This document shows, piece by piece, positions 32,521-41,809 of a stretch of 64,000 nt of DNA; the first letter of the stretch is position 1, and each line of letters starts with the position of its first letter. The translations under genes were made by a program, and so were the position numbers. The stretch comes from Chromatium okenii. GTDB lineage: Bacteria; Pseudomonadota; Gammaproteobacteria; Chromatiales; Chromatiaceae. The notes under the pieces were generated by a model. The model was not told the origin of the DNA and searched no databases. It worked only from the letters and a program-made list of their open reading frames with translations. Location of the stretch: contig NZ_NRRQ01000012.1 of the NCBI RefSeq assembly GCF_016583745.1, positions 21,978-85,977 of the forward strand, given 5' to 3'.

Positions 32521-33378
32521 TTATTCTGGCAGCTTTACGCGCAAACCGCGCACCAATTCTAAATAATCCGGCTCTGCAGGCGTTATTAAACCGTGTCGAA
32601 TCAGAAAATCAATAATGACCAAATTACAATTCAATTTGAATTGATCACTGTCGCGCACCAGTTCCAGCACTTCCGCTGCCGGCATTCGCACAAAACTGTC
32701 CACTTCGCCATCGGTGCAGCGCGGCACAAAATCTTCTAGCAATTCAAGGTCATAGCAATACATCACATCCGGTTTCAAACCTCGCGCCGAGTCTTGGCAA
32801 TAACTCACCGCGCCAACTGCGACCGCCTGATCCGCCAATTTCGCCGCCATTCCCGCCTCTTCCGCACATTCTTTGCGCAAATTGTCTGCCAAACTCAACC
32901 CCGCTGGCAGCCCGCCGGCCACGAGATGATCGAGACAATTGGGATAATGACGCCGATTCGCCGCCCGCCGCCCCACCCACAGCTCCAAACCGTGCGCGGT
33001 ACGGACAAAACCGTTGAGATGTTGCCCAAACGCACGCATTCCAAAGAATGGCGCGGCCGCCCGATCAATCAAACAACGCGCCTGTTCGCGGGTGCTCGCC
33101 GTCACCGGGTACAGCTCGCCGTGCTGATGCGTGATCAGCTCTTGTGCGGCGAATTCCGCCACTATATCGGCTAAAATCGCCGAACGTGCGGCGAAATCAG
33201 CGGGCGCTCCGTACCAATACACGGCCGCTAACGTCACCTCAAACTGCTGTGGCCAGCGCCGCAACTGTTCTGCCGCTGCCGGGCGCAGGCTGCCGATGCG
33301 CTCACCGTTGAGATAAAACGGTAAAAAGTGTTCTGAATTCCAAGTATTACAAGCGCGGAGCTTGTCAAGAAATGACAT
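32521..33378 (-). CDS. DUF4743 / Nudix hydrolase family protein
   Basis: A 285-aa protein with an N-terminal DUF4743 region (LNGERIGSLRPAAAEQLRRW) and a C-terminal Nudix fold. The Nudix box is GGLPAGLSLADNLRKECAEE followed by AGM. It keeps the catalytic KEC-x-EE core, with Leu and Lys at the first Glu and the Arg positions, as is common in the thiamin-pyrophosphokinase-like Nudix group. Relatives hydrolyse nucleoside diphosphate derivatives, including damaged thiamin diphosphate; the substrate here is not predictable. I prefer the ATG at 33378 because GGTGG lies just before it. It is divergent from ilvD. Confidence 0.82.
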   Translation of the reverse strand: MSFLDKLRACNTWNSEHFLPFYLNGERIGSLRPAAAEQLRRWPQQFEVTLAAVYWYGAPADFAARSAILADIVAEFAAQELITHQHGELYPVTASTREQARCLIDRAAAPFFGMRAFGQHLNGFVRTAHGLELWVGRRAANRRHYPNCLDHLVAGGLPAGLSLADNLRKECAEEAGMAAKLADQAVAVGAVSYCQDSARGLKPDVMYCYDLELLEDFVPRCTDGEVDSFVRMPAAEVLELVRDSDQFKLNCNLVIIDFLIRHGLITPAEPDYLELVRGLRVKLPE

Positions 33379-33494
33379 ATTTACCACCATTGACGGTTAT
33401 ACAATTGATGAAAAAAACAGCGCAGAATACCCGTTAAAAGCGTTATCCCGTATCCTTGAATGTTACGCCTTACTTTTCAACAGGACTGACTACT

Positions 33495-35345
33495 ATGCCG
33501 CACTATCGTTCACGCACAACCACTCACGGGCGCAATATGGCTGGTGCTCGTGCATTATGGCGGGCAACGGGTATGACCGATGCCGATTTTAATAAGCCAA
33601 TTATTGCCGTCGTCAATTCGTTTACGCAATTCGTGCCCGGTCATGTTCATTTGAAAGATTTGGGACAGTTAATTGCACGTCAAATTGAAGTGGCGGGTGG
33701 CGTAGCAAAAGAGTTTAATACCATCGCCATTGATGATGGAATTGCAATGGGACACGGCGGAATGCTCTATTCGCTGCCGTCGCGTGATTTAATTGCGGAT
33801 TCGGTGGAATACATGGCAAATGCGCATTGTGCTGATGCGCTGGTGTGTTTATCCAATTGCGATAAAATCACGCCCGGCATGTTAATGGCATCACTGCGTT
33901 TGAACATTCCTACTGTGTTTATTTCCGGCGGGCCAATGGAAGCGGGAAAGATATTGCGCAGCGATGGTGAACACGCGCTCGATTTAATTGATGCCATGAT
34001 TGCAGCGGCTAATCCGAATGAAAGTGACGCCGATGTTGCGCAATTAGAACGCTCGGCGTGCCCGACTTGCGGTTCCTGCTCCGGCATGTTTACTGCCAAC
34101 TCCATGAATTGTTTAATTGAAGCACTTGGTTTTGGTTTACCCGGCAATGGCTCATTACTCGCCACTCATGCCGAACGCGAAACGCTATTTTTAGAAGCTG
34201 GTCGTTTAATTGTCGAATTGACGCGCCGTTATTATGAACAGGATGATGCCAGCGTCTTACCGCGCTCAATTGCAACCTTTGCTGCCTTTGAAAACGCAAT
34301 GAGTTTAGATATTGCAATGGGTGGCTCCACGAATACGGTGCTGCATTTATTAGCGGCTGCGCACGAAGCGGGCGTTCATTTCACAATGGCGGATATTGAT
34401 CGCCTCAGTCGGCAGGTACCCAATTTGTGCAAAGTTGCACCCGCGACGCAGCTTTTTCATATGGAAGATGTGCATCGAGCAGGCGGCGTCATTGGAATTT
34501 TGGGTGAATTAGATCGCGCCGGATTGCTGCACCGCGATTGCCAAACCGTGCATTCCGCAACCCTCGGCGCGGCGTTGGCGGAGTGGGATATTGCTGGAAA
34601 AACAGTGACTTCGACCGCGCAGCACCGGTATCTCGCCGCACCCGGCGGAGTGCCGACGCAGGTTGCGTTCAGCCAACATGCGCAGTGGGCGACGTTGGAT
34701 GTGGATCGCGCTGGCGGCTGTATTCGTGATCTAAATCATGCGTATAGCCGCGACGGTGGCTTGGCGGTGCTGTTTGGCAATCTGGCAGCGGACGGCTGCA
34801 TCGTCAAAACGGCGGGCGTTGATGCGGCAAACCTGACATTTACCGGCCCGGCGCGTATTTTTGAAAGCCAAGAGGACGCAGTAAACGCAATTCTCACTGA
34901 GCAAATTCAAGCTGGTGATGTCGTGATCATTCGCTACGAAGGGCCAAAAGGTGGGCCCGGAATGCAGGAAATGCTCTATCCAACCAGCTATTTGAAATCA
35001 AAAGGACTGGGTAAAGCCTGCGCATTGATTACTGATGGACGGTTTTCGGGTGGTACTTCAGGATTATCAATTGGTCATGTATCACCGGAAGCTGCGGAAG
35101 GTGGCGTGATTGCTTTAATTGAAAATGGCGATCAAATCGCAATTGATATTCCAGCCCGGCGGATTGACGTATTGCTTGATGATGAGACATTAGCGACGCG
35201 GCGCAATGCAATGTTGGCGCGGGGTACGGCGGCATGGCAACCGCTGGCGCGGGAGCGTGAAGTGTCAGCGGCGCTGCGGGCGTATGCGGCAATGACCACC
35301 AGCGCGGCACATGGCGCAGTGCGCGACATTACGCAGTTGCGATAA
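33495..35345 (+). CDS. ilvD: Dihydroxy-acid dehydratase
   Basis: Iron-sulfur dehydratase of branched-chain amino acid synthesis (616 aa, the E. coli length). It starts [19 protein letters not shown]. Cluster and active-site segments are [36 protein letters not shown] and [17 protein letters not shown]. No ilv or leu partner genes are next to it and no attenuator-like leader peptide is visible in the 116-base gap to the Nudix gene. It ends at a clean terminator. Confidence 0.97.
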   Translation: MPHYRSRTTTHGRNMAGARALWRATGMTDADFNKPIIAVVNSFTQFVPGHVHLKDLGQLIARQIEVAGGVAKEFNTIAIDDGIAMGHGGMLYSLPSRDLIADSVEYMANAHCADALVCLSNCDKITPGMLMASLRLNIPTVFISGGPMEAGKILRSDGEHALDLIDAMIAAANPNESDADVAQLERSACPTCGSCSGMFTANSMNCLIEALGFGLPGNGSLLATHAERETLFLEAGRLIVELTRRYYEQDDASVLPRSIATFAAFENAMSLDIAMGGSTNTVLHLLAAAHEAGVHFTMADIDRLSRQVPNLCKVAPATQLFHMEDVHRAGGVIGILGELDRAGLLHRDCQTVHSATLGAALAEWDIAGKTVTSTAQHRYLAAPGGVPTQVAFSQHAQWATLDVDRAGGCIRDLNHAYSRDGGLAVLFGNLAADGCIVKTAGVDAANLTFTGPARIFESQEDAVNAILTEQIQAGDVVIIRYEGPKGGPGMQEMLYPTSYLKSKGLGKACALITDGRFSGGTSGLSIGHVSPEAAEGGVIALIENGDQIAIDIPARRIDVLLDDETLATRRNAMLARGTAAWQPLAREREVSAALRAYAAMTTSAAHGAVRDITQLR

Positions 35346-35353
35346 CGATTTTC

Positions 35354-35384
35354 AACCTCCATTATACAAAAATGGAGGTTTTCT
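35354..35384 (+). terminator. Intrinsic terminator of ilvD
   Basis: AACCTCCATT (35354-35363) pairs with AATGGAGGTT (35371-35380), followed by a pyrimidine-rich TTCTCTT. Confidence 0.8.
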
Positions 35385-35457
35385 CTTGCTAAAAAAGAAG
35401 CGTTAAACCGCAAAACTGTTTAACGATTCACACAAAAAATGAACTGGAGCATTTGTA

Positions 35458-37887
35458 ATGACGGATACGGATGACAACACTTTAGAACACGATGCTACAC
35501 CATCAGCGGATGACAACACATTAGAACATGATGCGGCGTCAACAGCAGATGATTCCATTCAACTTGCCCGCGCTAATGATGTATTGCCTACTGAAATTCA
35601 TTTATTGCCGGTTGCGTCGCGTCCATTCTTTCCTGGGCAAGCCGTGCCGTTAATGATGGATGCTGCACATTGGACTGCGACCATGCGTGCAGTTGCCGAT
35701 ACGGAGCACAAAATACTCGGCGTGGTATTAGTGAATAGTGAGACATCAGAAGAAGCCACACCGGTGAATTTTCGTGCGATTGGCACCGTATGCCGAGTGC
35801 ATCGCATTCATCAACAAGATGAACATTTGCAGGTATTGGTTGAATGCTTGCAACGGTTTCGGATTGCGGATTGGGTGAATGGCGCAGTGCCGTTTTATGC
35901 GCGTGTCACCTATTTACCAGAACCCAGCGGAACGCCGAGTTCAGATGTCAAAGCATACGCAATGGCGGTGATTAACACCATTAAAGAATTGCTCCCGCTC
36001 AATCCGCTGTACGTTGAAGAATTGCGGATGTTTTTAGATCGGTTTGGCCCGGATGATCCCTCGCATTTATCTGATTTTGCAGCCAGTTTGACCACCGCCA
36101 ACAAGGATCAATTGCAGGAAGTGTTGGAATTGGTGCCGCTGCTATCGCGGATGGAAAAGGTGCTGGTGCTCTTAAATAATGAACTCGAACTCGCTCGCGC
36201 CCAGCAAAAAATCCGCCGCACTGTTGAAGAGAAGATGCACAAACAGCAGCGTGAATTCTTTTTACGCGAGCAGATGAAGGCGATTCAAAAAGAGCTCGGC
36301 ATTGCCAAAGATGATCGCACTGCTGAGATTGATAAATTCCAAACGCGCTTAAAAGGTTTGGTGTTGACCGAGCAGGCACAAAAGCGGGTCGGTGAAGAAC
36401 TGGAGAAGATGGGCATGTTAGAAACTGGCTCGCCAGAATATGCCGTCACGCGCAATTATTTGGATTGGATCACGCTATTGCCTTGGGGCAAACATTCTAA
36501 AGATAAGTTGGATTTGAAGCGGGCGCGGCGCGTTCTTGACCACGATCATTACGGCTTGGCAGATGTGAAAGATCGAATTCTCGAATTTCTCGCTGTTGGT
36601 ATTCACAAGGGTGAAATTGCGGGGTCGATTATTTTATTAGTTGGGCCGCCGGGTGTGGGTAAAACCTCCATTGGACGCTCCATTGCTGATGCGTTGGGAC
36701 GGCGCTTTTTTCGTTTTTCAGTCGGCGGCATCCGCGATGAAGCGGAGATAAAAGGGCATCGCCGTACCTATATTGGCGCGATGCCGGGGAAGTTTTTGCA
36801 AGCAGTGAAAGATGCGGAAACTGCCAATCCGGTGATTTTGCTGGATGAGATTGATAAAATTGGCGCGTCTTATCATGGCGATCCCGCATCTGCATTATTA
36901 GAAGTGCTTGATCCAGAGCAGAATGTTGATTTTCTCGATCATTATTTAGATTTGCGCTTTGATTTGTCTAAAGTGTTATTTGTTTGCACTGCGAACCAAT
37001 TAGATACCATTCCGGCACCGTTATTGGATCGGATGGAGGTGATTCAATTATCCGGCTATATCGCGGAGGAAAAACTCCAAATTGCGAAAAAGTATCTTTT
37101 GCCACGGCAATTGGAACGCGCCGGCTTGAATAAAGACACGGTGAAATTGGATACTGCAACGTTGCGCACGTTAATTGATGGTTATGCGCGTGATGCGGGA
37201 GTACGGCGTTTAGAAAAACAACTCGGCAAAATTGTGCGCAAAGTGGCGGTGCGTTTATTGGAGGGCACGGTGGCACCGCTGACAATTACTGCTGCGCAAT
37301 TGCCGAATTATCTCGGCGGGGCGGTGTTCCGCGATGAGCGCAAACTGACCGGACCGGGCGTGGTCACGGGCTTGGCGTGGACGGCGATGGGCGGGGCGAC
37401 GCTGTCGATTGAAGCGGCGCGAACGCATAGTTTTACACGCGGTTTTAAGCTCACCGGTCAACTCGGCGATGTGATGAAAGAATCGGCCGAAATTGCGTAT
37501 GGGTATTTAGTGAGTCATGCGCAACAATTCGGTGCTGATCCGACATTTTTTGAGATGGCTTTTATTCACGTTCATGTCCCAGCGGGCGCAACGCCAAAAG
37601 ATGGTCCATCGGCGGGTATTACATTGGTGAGTGCATTATTATCATTAGCCCGCAATCAACCGGTGCGGCGGCTTGCAATGACTGGCGAAATTACTTTAAC
37701 TGGTGAAGTATTTCCAGTTGGTGGTATTCGAGAGAAATTGATTGCAGCGCGTCGCGCTAAAATCAAAGAAATCATTTTGCCGGCAGAGAATCGCAGCGAT
37801 TTTGATGAAGTGCCGGAGCACGTTCGCAAGGGCTTAAAAGTACATTTTGCCTCGCGTTATGAAGATGTGCTGCCATTGCTGTTTTAA
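35458..37887 (+). CDS. lon: ATP-dependent protease Lon
   Basis: Cytoplasmic AAA+ serine protease (809 aa). The LON substrate-binding domain begins near residue 45 (ILLP-like IHLLPVASRPFFPGQAVPLM). The AAA+ module has the P-loop GPPGVGKT at 396-403. The protease domain has the catalytic Ser718 (PKDGPSAG) and Lys760 (GGIREKLIAARR). The N-terminal ~40 residues are an acidic extension with a direct repeat of DDNTLEHDA (residues 5-13 and 18-26), which is not standard for Lon. It stands alone: clpX and hupB are not beside it. Confidence 0.96.
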   Translation: MTDTDDNTLEHDATPSADDNTLEHDAASTADDSIQLARANDVLPTEIHLLPVASRPFFPGQAVPLMMDAAHWTATMRAVADTEHKILGVVLVNSETSEEATPVNFRAIGTVCRVHRIHQQDEHLQVLVECLQRFRIADWVNGAVPFYARVTYLPEPSGTPSSDVKAYAMAVINTIKELLPLNPLYVEELRMFLDRFGPDDPSHLSDFAASLTTANKDQLQEVLELVPLLSRMEKVLVLLNNELELARAQQKIRRTVEEKMHKQQREFFLREQMKAIQKELGIAKDDRTAEIDKFQTRLKGLVLTEQAQKRVGEELEKMGMLETGSPEYAVTRNYLDWITLLPWGKHSKDKLDLKRARRVLDHDHYGLADVKDRILEFLAVGIHKGEIAGSIILLVGPPGVGKTSIGRSIADALGRRFFRFSVGGIRDEAEIKGHRRTYIGAMPGKFLQAVKDAETANPVILLDEIDKIGASYHGDPASALLEVLDPEQNVDFLDHYLDLRFDLSKVLFVCTANQLDTIPAPLLDRMEVIQLSGYIAEEKLQIAKKYLLPRQLERAGLNKDTVKLDTATLRTLIDGYARDAGVRRLEKQLGKIVRKVAVRLLEGTVAPLTITAAQLPNYLGGAVFRDERKLTGPGVVTGLAWTAMGGATLSIEAARTHSFTRGFKLTGQLGDVMKESAEIAYGYLVSHAQQFGADPTFFEMAFIHVHVPAGATPKDGPSAGITLVSALLSLARNQPVRRLAMTGEITLTGEVFPVGGIREKLIAARRAKIKEIILPAENRSDFDEVPEHVRKGLKVHFASRYEDVLPLLF

Positions 37888-37890
37888 TGG

Positions 37891-38025
37891 TAGGTTGGGT
37901 TGACAGCGTCAACCCAACTGAATCGCTGAGATATAAAAATTGTGCCGCTTTGATAATGACGGGTATTTAATTGCGGTAATGTTAGTTTCATTTGTTGGGT
38001 TGCCAAAAGCGGCAACCCAACCTAC
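37891..38025. repeat. REP/MITE-like element with terminal inverted repeats
   Basis: The ends TAGGTTGGGTTG (37891-37902) and CAACCCAACCTA (38014-38025) are inverted repeats. Each end also forms its own hairpin: GTTGGGTTGAC with GTCAACCCAAC (37894-37918), and GTTGGGTTGCC with GGCAACCCAAC (37994-38021). The centre (37931-37989) recurs in degenerate form at 39187-39246. The element is about 135 bp, noncoding, and fills the lon to Old Yellow Enzyme gap. It may also end lon transcription. Confidence 0.78.
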
Positions 38026-38042
38026 AGAATCGAGAACCACTG

Positions 38043-39122
38043 ATGACTGATCTTTTTCAACCGTATCAATTGGGCAATTTGAAACTTGCTAATCGTATTG
38101 TGATGGCACCATTAACCCGCAGCCGTGCCGGAGCGGGTGATGTTCCAACGCCATTGATGGCGACTTATTACGCGCAACGCGCCAGCGCTGGTTTAATTAT
38201 TAGCGAGGGAACGCAAATTTCACCGCATGGCAAAGGCTATATTCAAACGCCGGGTATTTATAGCGCCGAGCAAATCGCGGGCTGGCGGCTGGTGACGGAT
38301 GCTGTTCACGCGGCGGGCGGCACAATCATGGCGCAGTTGTGGCACGTTGGGCGCATTTCGCATCCAGAACTGCAACCGGATGGAGCGTTGCCGGTGGCAC
38401 CATCCGCAGTGCTGCCGGTTGGTCAGGTCTTCACGGGGCGCGGCATGGTGGACATGGTGCTGCCCCGCGCTTTGGAACTCGCTGAAATTCCTAGCATTAT
38501 CGCTGATTATCGCCAAGCGGCGGTCAATGCCCAAGCTACCGGTTTTGACGGCGTGGAAATTCACGCCGCCAACGGTTATTTGCTCGATCAATTTCTGCGC
38601 GATAAAACCAATCGGCGCAGCGATGAATATGGCGGCAGCATTGAAAATCGCGCTCGGCTGCTGCTCGAAGTAACTGATGCAGTGCTGGAAGTGTGGGAAA
38701 AAGAACGGGTTGGCGTGCGGCTGTCGCCGTTGTCGCCGGTCAACGATATTGATGACAGCGATCCCGAGCCGCTGTTTAGCTATGTCGCGCAGGCGTTATC
38801 ACGACGCGAGATCGGTTTTTTGCACGTCATTGAAGGTGTGACCGGCGGAGCGCGAGAGACTGGACATTCGTTCCAAATCAGTCGGTTGCGTTCAATTTTT
38901 GCCGGGACTTACATTGCCAATAACGGTTACACCCGCGAGCTGGCGCTGGCTGCTCGCGCCAGCAATAGCGCCGATTTGATCTCTTTCGGTAAAGCATTTA
39001 TTGCCAATCCCGATTTGGTGGAGCGACTGGAGCAGGATGCGCCGTTGAATTTGCCCGATCCCGCGACGTTTTATGGCGGCGCTGAAGTCGGTTACACCGA
39101 TTATCCGGCGCTGTTTGTGTGA
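38043..39122 (+). CDS. Old Yellow Enzyme family alkene reductase (NemA-like)
   Basis: FMN-dependent, NAD(P)H-using reductase of activated C=C bonds (359 aa). It begins MTDLFQPYQLGNLKLANRIV and carries MAPLTRSRA, the active-site region VEIHAANGYLLDQFLRDKTN, and RLSPLSPVND. The family acts on N-ethylmaleimide, nitro-compounds and enones, and the natural substrate is unknown. The start at 38043 is chosen because the family begins there; the upstream frame lies in the repeat element. No nemR-type regulator is adjacent. Confidence 0.92.
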   Translation: MTDLFQPYQLGNLKLANRIVMAPLTRSRAGAGDVPTPLMATYYAQRASAGLIISEGTQISPHGKGYIQTPGIYSAEQIAGWRLVTDAVHAAGGTIMAQLWHVGRISHPELQPDGALPVAPSAVLPVGQVFTGRGMVDMVLPRALELAEIPSIIADYRQAAVNAQATGFDGVEIHAANGYLLDQFLRDKTNRRSDEYGGSIENRARLLLEVTDAVLEVWEKERVGVRLSPLSPVNDIDDSDPEPLFSYVAQALSRREIGFLHVIEGVTGGARETGHSFQISRLRSIFAGTYIANNGYTRELALAARASNSADLISFGKAFIANPDLVERLEQDAPLNLPDPATFYGGAEVGYTDYPALFV

Positions 39123-39126
39123 TTGA

Positions 39127-39169
39127 GTTGTCAGTTAGCGGTGACAACCGCTAACTGACAACTTTTTTT
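39127..39169 (+). terminator. Strong intrinsic terminator after the Old Yellow Enzyme gene
   Basis: A 16-bp perfect stem, GTTGTCAGTTAGCGGT (39127-39142) with ACCGCTAACTGACAAC (39147-39162), has a 4-base loop and is followed by seven T. Confidence 0.93.
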
Positions 39170-39186
39170 AACTGCGTCACTCTTAA

Positions 39187-39246
39187 ATATAAACAATTGC
39201 TCCGCTTTAATAATGACGAGTATTTAATTGCGGTGATGTTGGTTTC
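39187..39246 (+). repeat. Degenerate second copy of the 60-bp intergenic repeat
   Basis: Matches 37931-37989 in direct orientation with roughly eight mismatches and one indel. The shared words include TAATGAC, TATTTAATTGCGGT and ATGTT. Both copies lie shortly after a strong hairpin at the 3' end of a gene. Confidence 0.75.
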
Positions 39247-39251
39247 TACGC

Positions 39252-40082
39252 TTAAGCCGCTAATAAATCCGCGACATCCGCTTCAATAATCACAACATCT
39301 TTTTTCTCACAAAAGCGCCGTTCTTTATCCGTTGGTTCTGGAATGAGCGCCCAGCCCGCTGGTGATGCCGCAGCGTTATAAATCATGTCGGACATAATCA
39401 TCCGCTCGGTATCGCGTTGAAACCGTAAACCAATAAACAAATAGCGTTTGCCAATCCGCAGCGTTTTCACCACATCGGGAATTGCAAATCCGCCCATCAA
39501 TTCGGTGATGTAATCCACATAATCGGCATCCGAGGCAATATAAGTCGGATCAGGACGCGGACTTCCCATCGGTTTGAATAGAATTGGCAGCGTTGAATCA
39601 ATCGCTTGTTGATTGATTTCGTGATAACGCTCGCCATCGTAATGATGCAGCCGAAAACGATAGTCCGTGCCGCCCGTGCGAGCGATGCCGCGAATCAAGG
39701 TGTGCGGAATATCTGCATAAGAATCTTGCAGTTGCGTGTCGCGGTTGATGTCGATGACATATGGCGGGCGAATGTGTTGCAGCCAATCGTGCAGCGGCGC
39801 TCGCGTCCAAGTGCGCTGGTTGTAAGTGGTTTCCAAAAAACGATGCACGGCAGAGCGTCCGCGTTTGAGTTCGACATTCATCGCAGCGCGGGGAAATTCC
39901 CACATCAGGCGCGGAGCCATTGGTTTGCCGTCATTCATGGCGATGATGAGGCTGTCGCTGTCGGCGGGAATCGGCGCAGCGGTGACGGGATCGACTGCGC
40001 CGGTTAATGCGCCAGCGCCGAGATAGGGTACGAGCGTGCCGGCGGCGACTTCTTGCACGAGTCGGTTGAGAATGGTGGACAT
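39252..40082 (-). CDS. SIR2-like (SIR2_2) domain protein
   Basis: A 276-aa protein. Near the start LVQEVAAGTLVPYLGAGALT resembles the NAD-binding opening of SIR2-like domains. Further on PILFKPMGSPRPDPTYIASD, then ADYVDYI, resembles the conserved 'K-x-x-G-S ... D-Y' part of SIR2_2. The end is GKRYLFIGLRFQRDTER. SIR2-like proteins include deacylases and NAD-consuming phage-defence effectors. No defence partner is adjacent here, so no function is claimed. It is divergent from rpe across 194 bases. Confidence 0.6.
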   Translation of the reverse strand: MSTILNRLVQEVAAGTLVPYLGAGALTGAVDPVTAAPIPADSDSLIIAMNDGKPMAPRLMWEFPRAAMNVELKRGRSAVHRFLETTYNQRTWTRAPLHDWLQHIRPPYVIDINRDTQLQDSYADIPHTLIRGIARTGGTDYRFRLHHYDGERYHEINQQAIDSTLPILFKPMGSPRPDPTYIASDADYVDYITELMGGFAIPDVVKTLRIGKRYLFIGLRFQRDTERMIMSDMIYNAAASPAGWALIPEPTDKERRFCEKKDVVIIEADVADLLAA

Positions 40083-40276
40083 CTGTGCGGTATTTCCTCA
40101 ATAAATGCGTATTTGCGATAAACAGCAACATCTGCGCCATGATCGGTAACGACTGCGGTGCGGTGAAAATATCAGCCCATTCAGTTAGAGTTTCGTGCTT
40201 TCTTAAACCAGCCAACGATTGATCTGTCGCGTTAGTTGAGCGCCGCAGCCTGTCCATTTCATAAGGAATTTTCACG

Positions 40277-40969
40277 ATGACAACTGACCTGATTGCACCT
40301 TCCATTTTGTCGGCAAATTTCGCCAAGCTCGGCGAAGAAGTGGACAACGTTCTCGCTGCGGGCGCGGACATCGTGCATTTCGACGTGATGGACAATCATT
40401 ATGTGCCGAATCTGACCATCGGTCCGCTGGTGTGCGAGGCGCTGCGCAAACACGGCGTCACCGCGCCAATTGACGTGCATTTAATGGTCAAGCCGGTGGA
40501 TCGGATCATTCCCGATTTCGCCGCGGCCGGCGCGACCTACATCACGTTTCATCCCGAAGCCAGCGAGCACATCGACCGCACGTTGCAACTGATTCGTGCG
40601 GAAGGCTGCAAATCTGGGCTGGTGTTCAATCCCGCTACCCCATTGAGTTATCTCGATTATGTGCTGGACAAGGTGGACATGATTTTGCTGATGTCGGTCA
40701 ACCCCGGTTTTGGCGGCCAGAGTTTCATTCCTGCGACCTTTGAAAAGCTGCGTCAAGCGCGGCAAATCATTGATAACTCTGGGTTTGATATTCGGCTGGA
40801 GATCGACGGCGGCGTCAAAGCCGACAACATCGCCGAGGTGAAAGCGGCTGGCGCGGATACTTTCGTGTCTGGTTCGGGGATTTTCAGCAAGCCCAGCGCC
40901 AGCGATGCGCATCGTTATGACAGCATTATCAAAGAGATGCGAGCGGCGATGGCGACGGTGAGTCGTTAA
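40277..40969 (+). CDS. rpe: Ribulose-phosphate 3-epimerase
   Basis: Epimerase of the pentose phosphate pathway (230 aa). The TIM-barrel signatures [37 protein letters not shown] and [16 protein letters not shown] are complete, with the metal-binding His and Asp residues. AAGGA precedes the ATG by about 10 bases. It is followed after 15 bases by gph, the common gammaproteobacterial pair. Confidence 0.97.
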   Translation: MTTDLIAPSILSANFAKLGEEVDNVLAAGADIVHFDVMDNHYVPNLTIGPLVCEALRKHGVTAPIDVHLMVKPVDRIIPDFAAAGATYITFHPEASEHIDRTLQLIRAEGCKSGLVFNPATPLSYLDYVLDKVDMILLMSVNPGFGGQSFIPATFEKLRQARQIIDNSGFDIRLEIDGGVKADNIAEVKAAGADTFVSGSGIFSKPSASDAHRYDSIIKEMRAAMATVSR

Positions 40970-40984
40970 AACGGATTGCTGACG

Positions 40985-41659
40985 ATGCTGCAACCAAAGA
41001 TGGTGCTGTGTGATTTGGACGGGACGCTGGTGGATAGCGTTCCCGATCTGACGTTTTGCGTGGACGCGATGATGGAGCAATTGGGGCGTCCGGCGTGGGG
41101 TGAAGCGGCGGTGCGGACGTGGGTCGGCAACGGCGTCGAGCGGCTGGTGTGTCGGGCGCTCATCGGTCAGCTTGACGGCGAGCCAGACCCGGCGGATTAC
41201 GCGCTGGCATATCCGCTTTTTGTCGCGTTGTACGCAGCGAACACCTCAACCCGCTCGGTGCTGTATCCGGGCGTGCGCGAGGGGCTGGAATTTCTGCGCA
41301 CTGCCGGTTATCCGCTCGGCTGCGTCACCAACAAAGCCGCGCAGTTCACGGAACCGCTGCTGCAACAGGTCGGTATTCGGGATTATTTCGGGCTGGTGGT
41401 CAGCGGCGACAGCCTGCCGCGCAAAAAGCCAGACCCGATGCCGCTGCTCCACGCGGCGCGGCATTTCGGCGTCGCGCCAACCGATGCGTTGATGATTGGT
41501 GATTCGGGCACGGATGTGAAAGCGGCGCGAGCGGCTGGGTTTGGCATTATTTGCATGAGCTATGGCTACAATCACGGCGTGGATATTCGAGAAGCGCAAC
41601 CGGATGCAGTGATTGATTCATTGGATGAATTGCGGGGATTGGTCGCCGCACAGGCTTGA
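40985..41659 (+). CDS. gph: Phosphoglycolate phosphatase
   Basis: HAD-family phosphatase (224 aa) that removes 2-phosphoglycolate. Motif I LCDLDGTLVDSVPDL has the nucleophile Asp. Motif III is DSLPRKKPDPMPLL and motif IV MIGDSGTDVKAARAAG. An in-frame TTG at 40976 exists, but the ATG at 40985 fits the family better. In E. coli the rpe-gph pair is followed by trpS and in pseudomonads by trpE; neither is here. Confidence 0.92.
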   Translation: MLQPKMVLCDLDGTLVDSVPDLTFCVDAMMEQLGRPAWGEAAVRTWVGNGVERLVCRALIGQLDGEPDPADYALAYPLFVALYAANTSTRSVLYPGVREGLEFLRTAGYPLGCVTNKAAQFTEPLLQQVGIRDYFGLVVSGDSLPRKKPDPMPLLHAARHFGVAPTDALMIGDSGTDVKAARAAGFGIICMSYGYNHGVDIREAQPDAVIDSLDELRGLVAAQA

Positions 41660-41669
41660 ATTGAATGGT

Positions 41670-41698
41670 GCAGAATACGCGGGGGCGTATTCTGCCAT
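41670..41698 (+). terminator. Hairpin downstream of gph
   Basis: GCAGAATACGC (41670-41680) pairs with GCGTATTCTGC (41685-41695). No long T run follows, so termination may be weak. Confidence 0.6.
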
Positions 41699-41809
41699 TA
41701 TTGACAGCGCGACTGTTCGCAAAGAACGATGAGGATATTTTTTAATCAAAATACAGTTGCTGAAAAGGTTAAGCTGTAACAGATTTTTTACTGACAACTG
41801 ACAACGCAT

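Noticed and set aside
33379..33494. Attenuator or leader peptide before ilvD
   Set aside because: The 116-base gap shows no run of Ile, Val or Leu codons and no convincing alternative hairpins.
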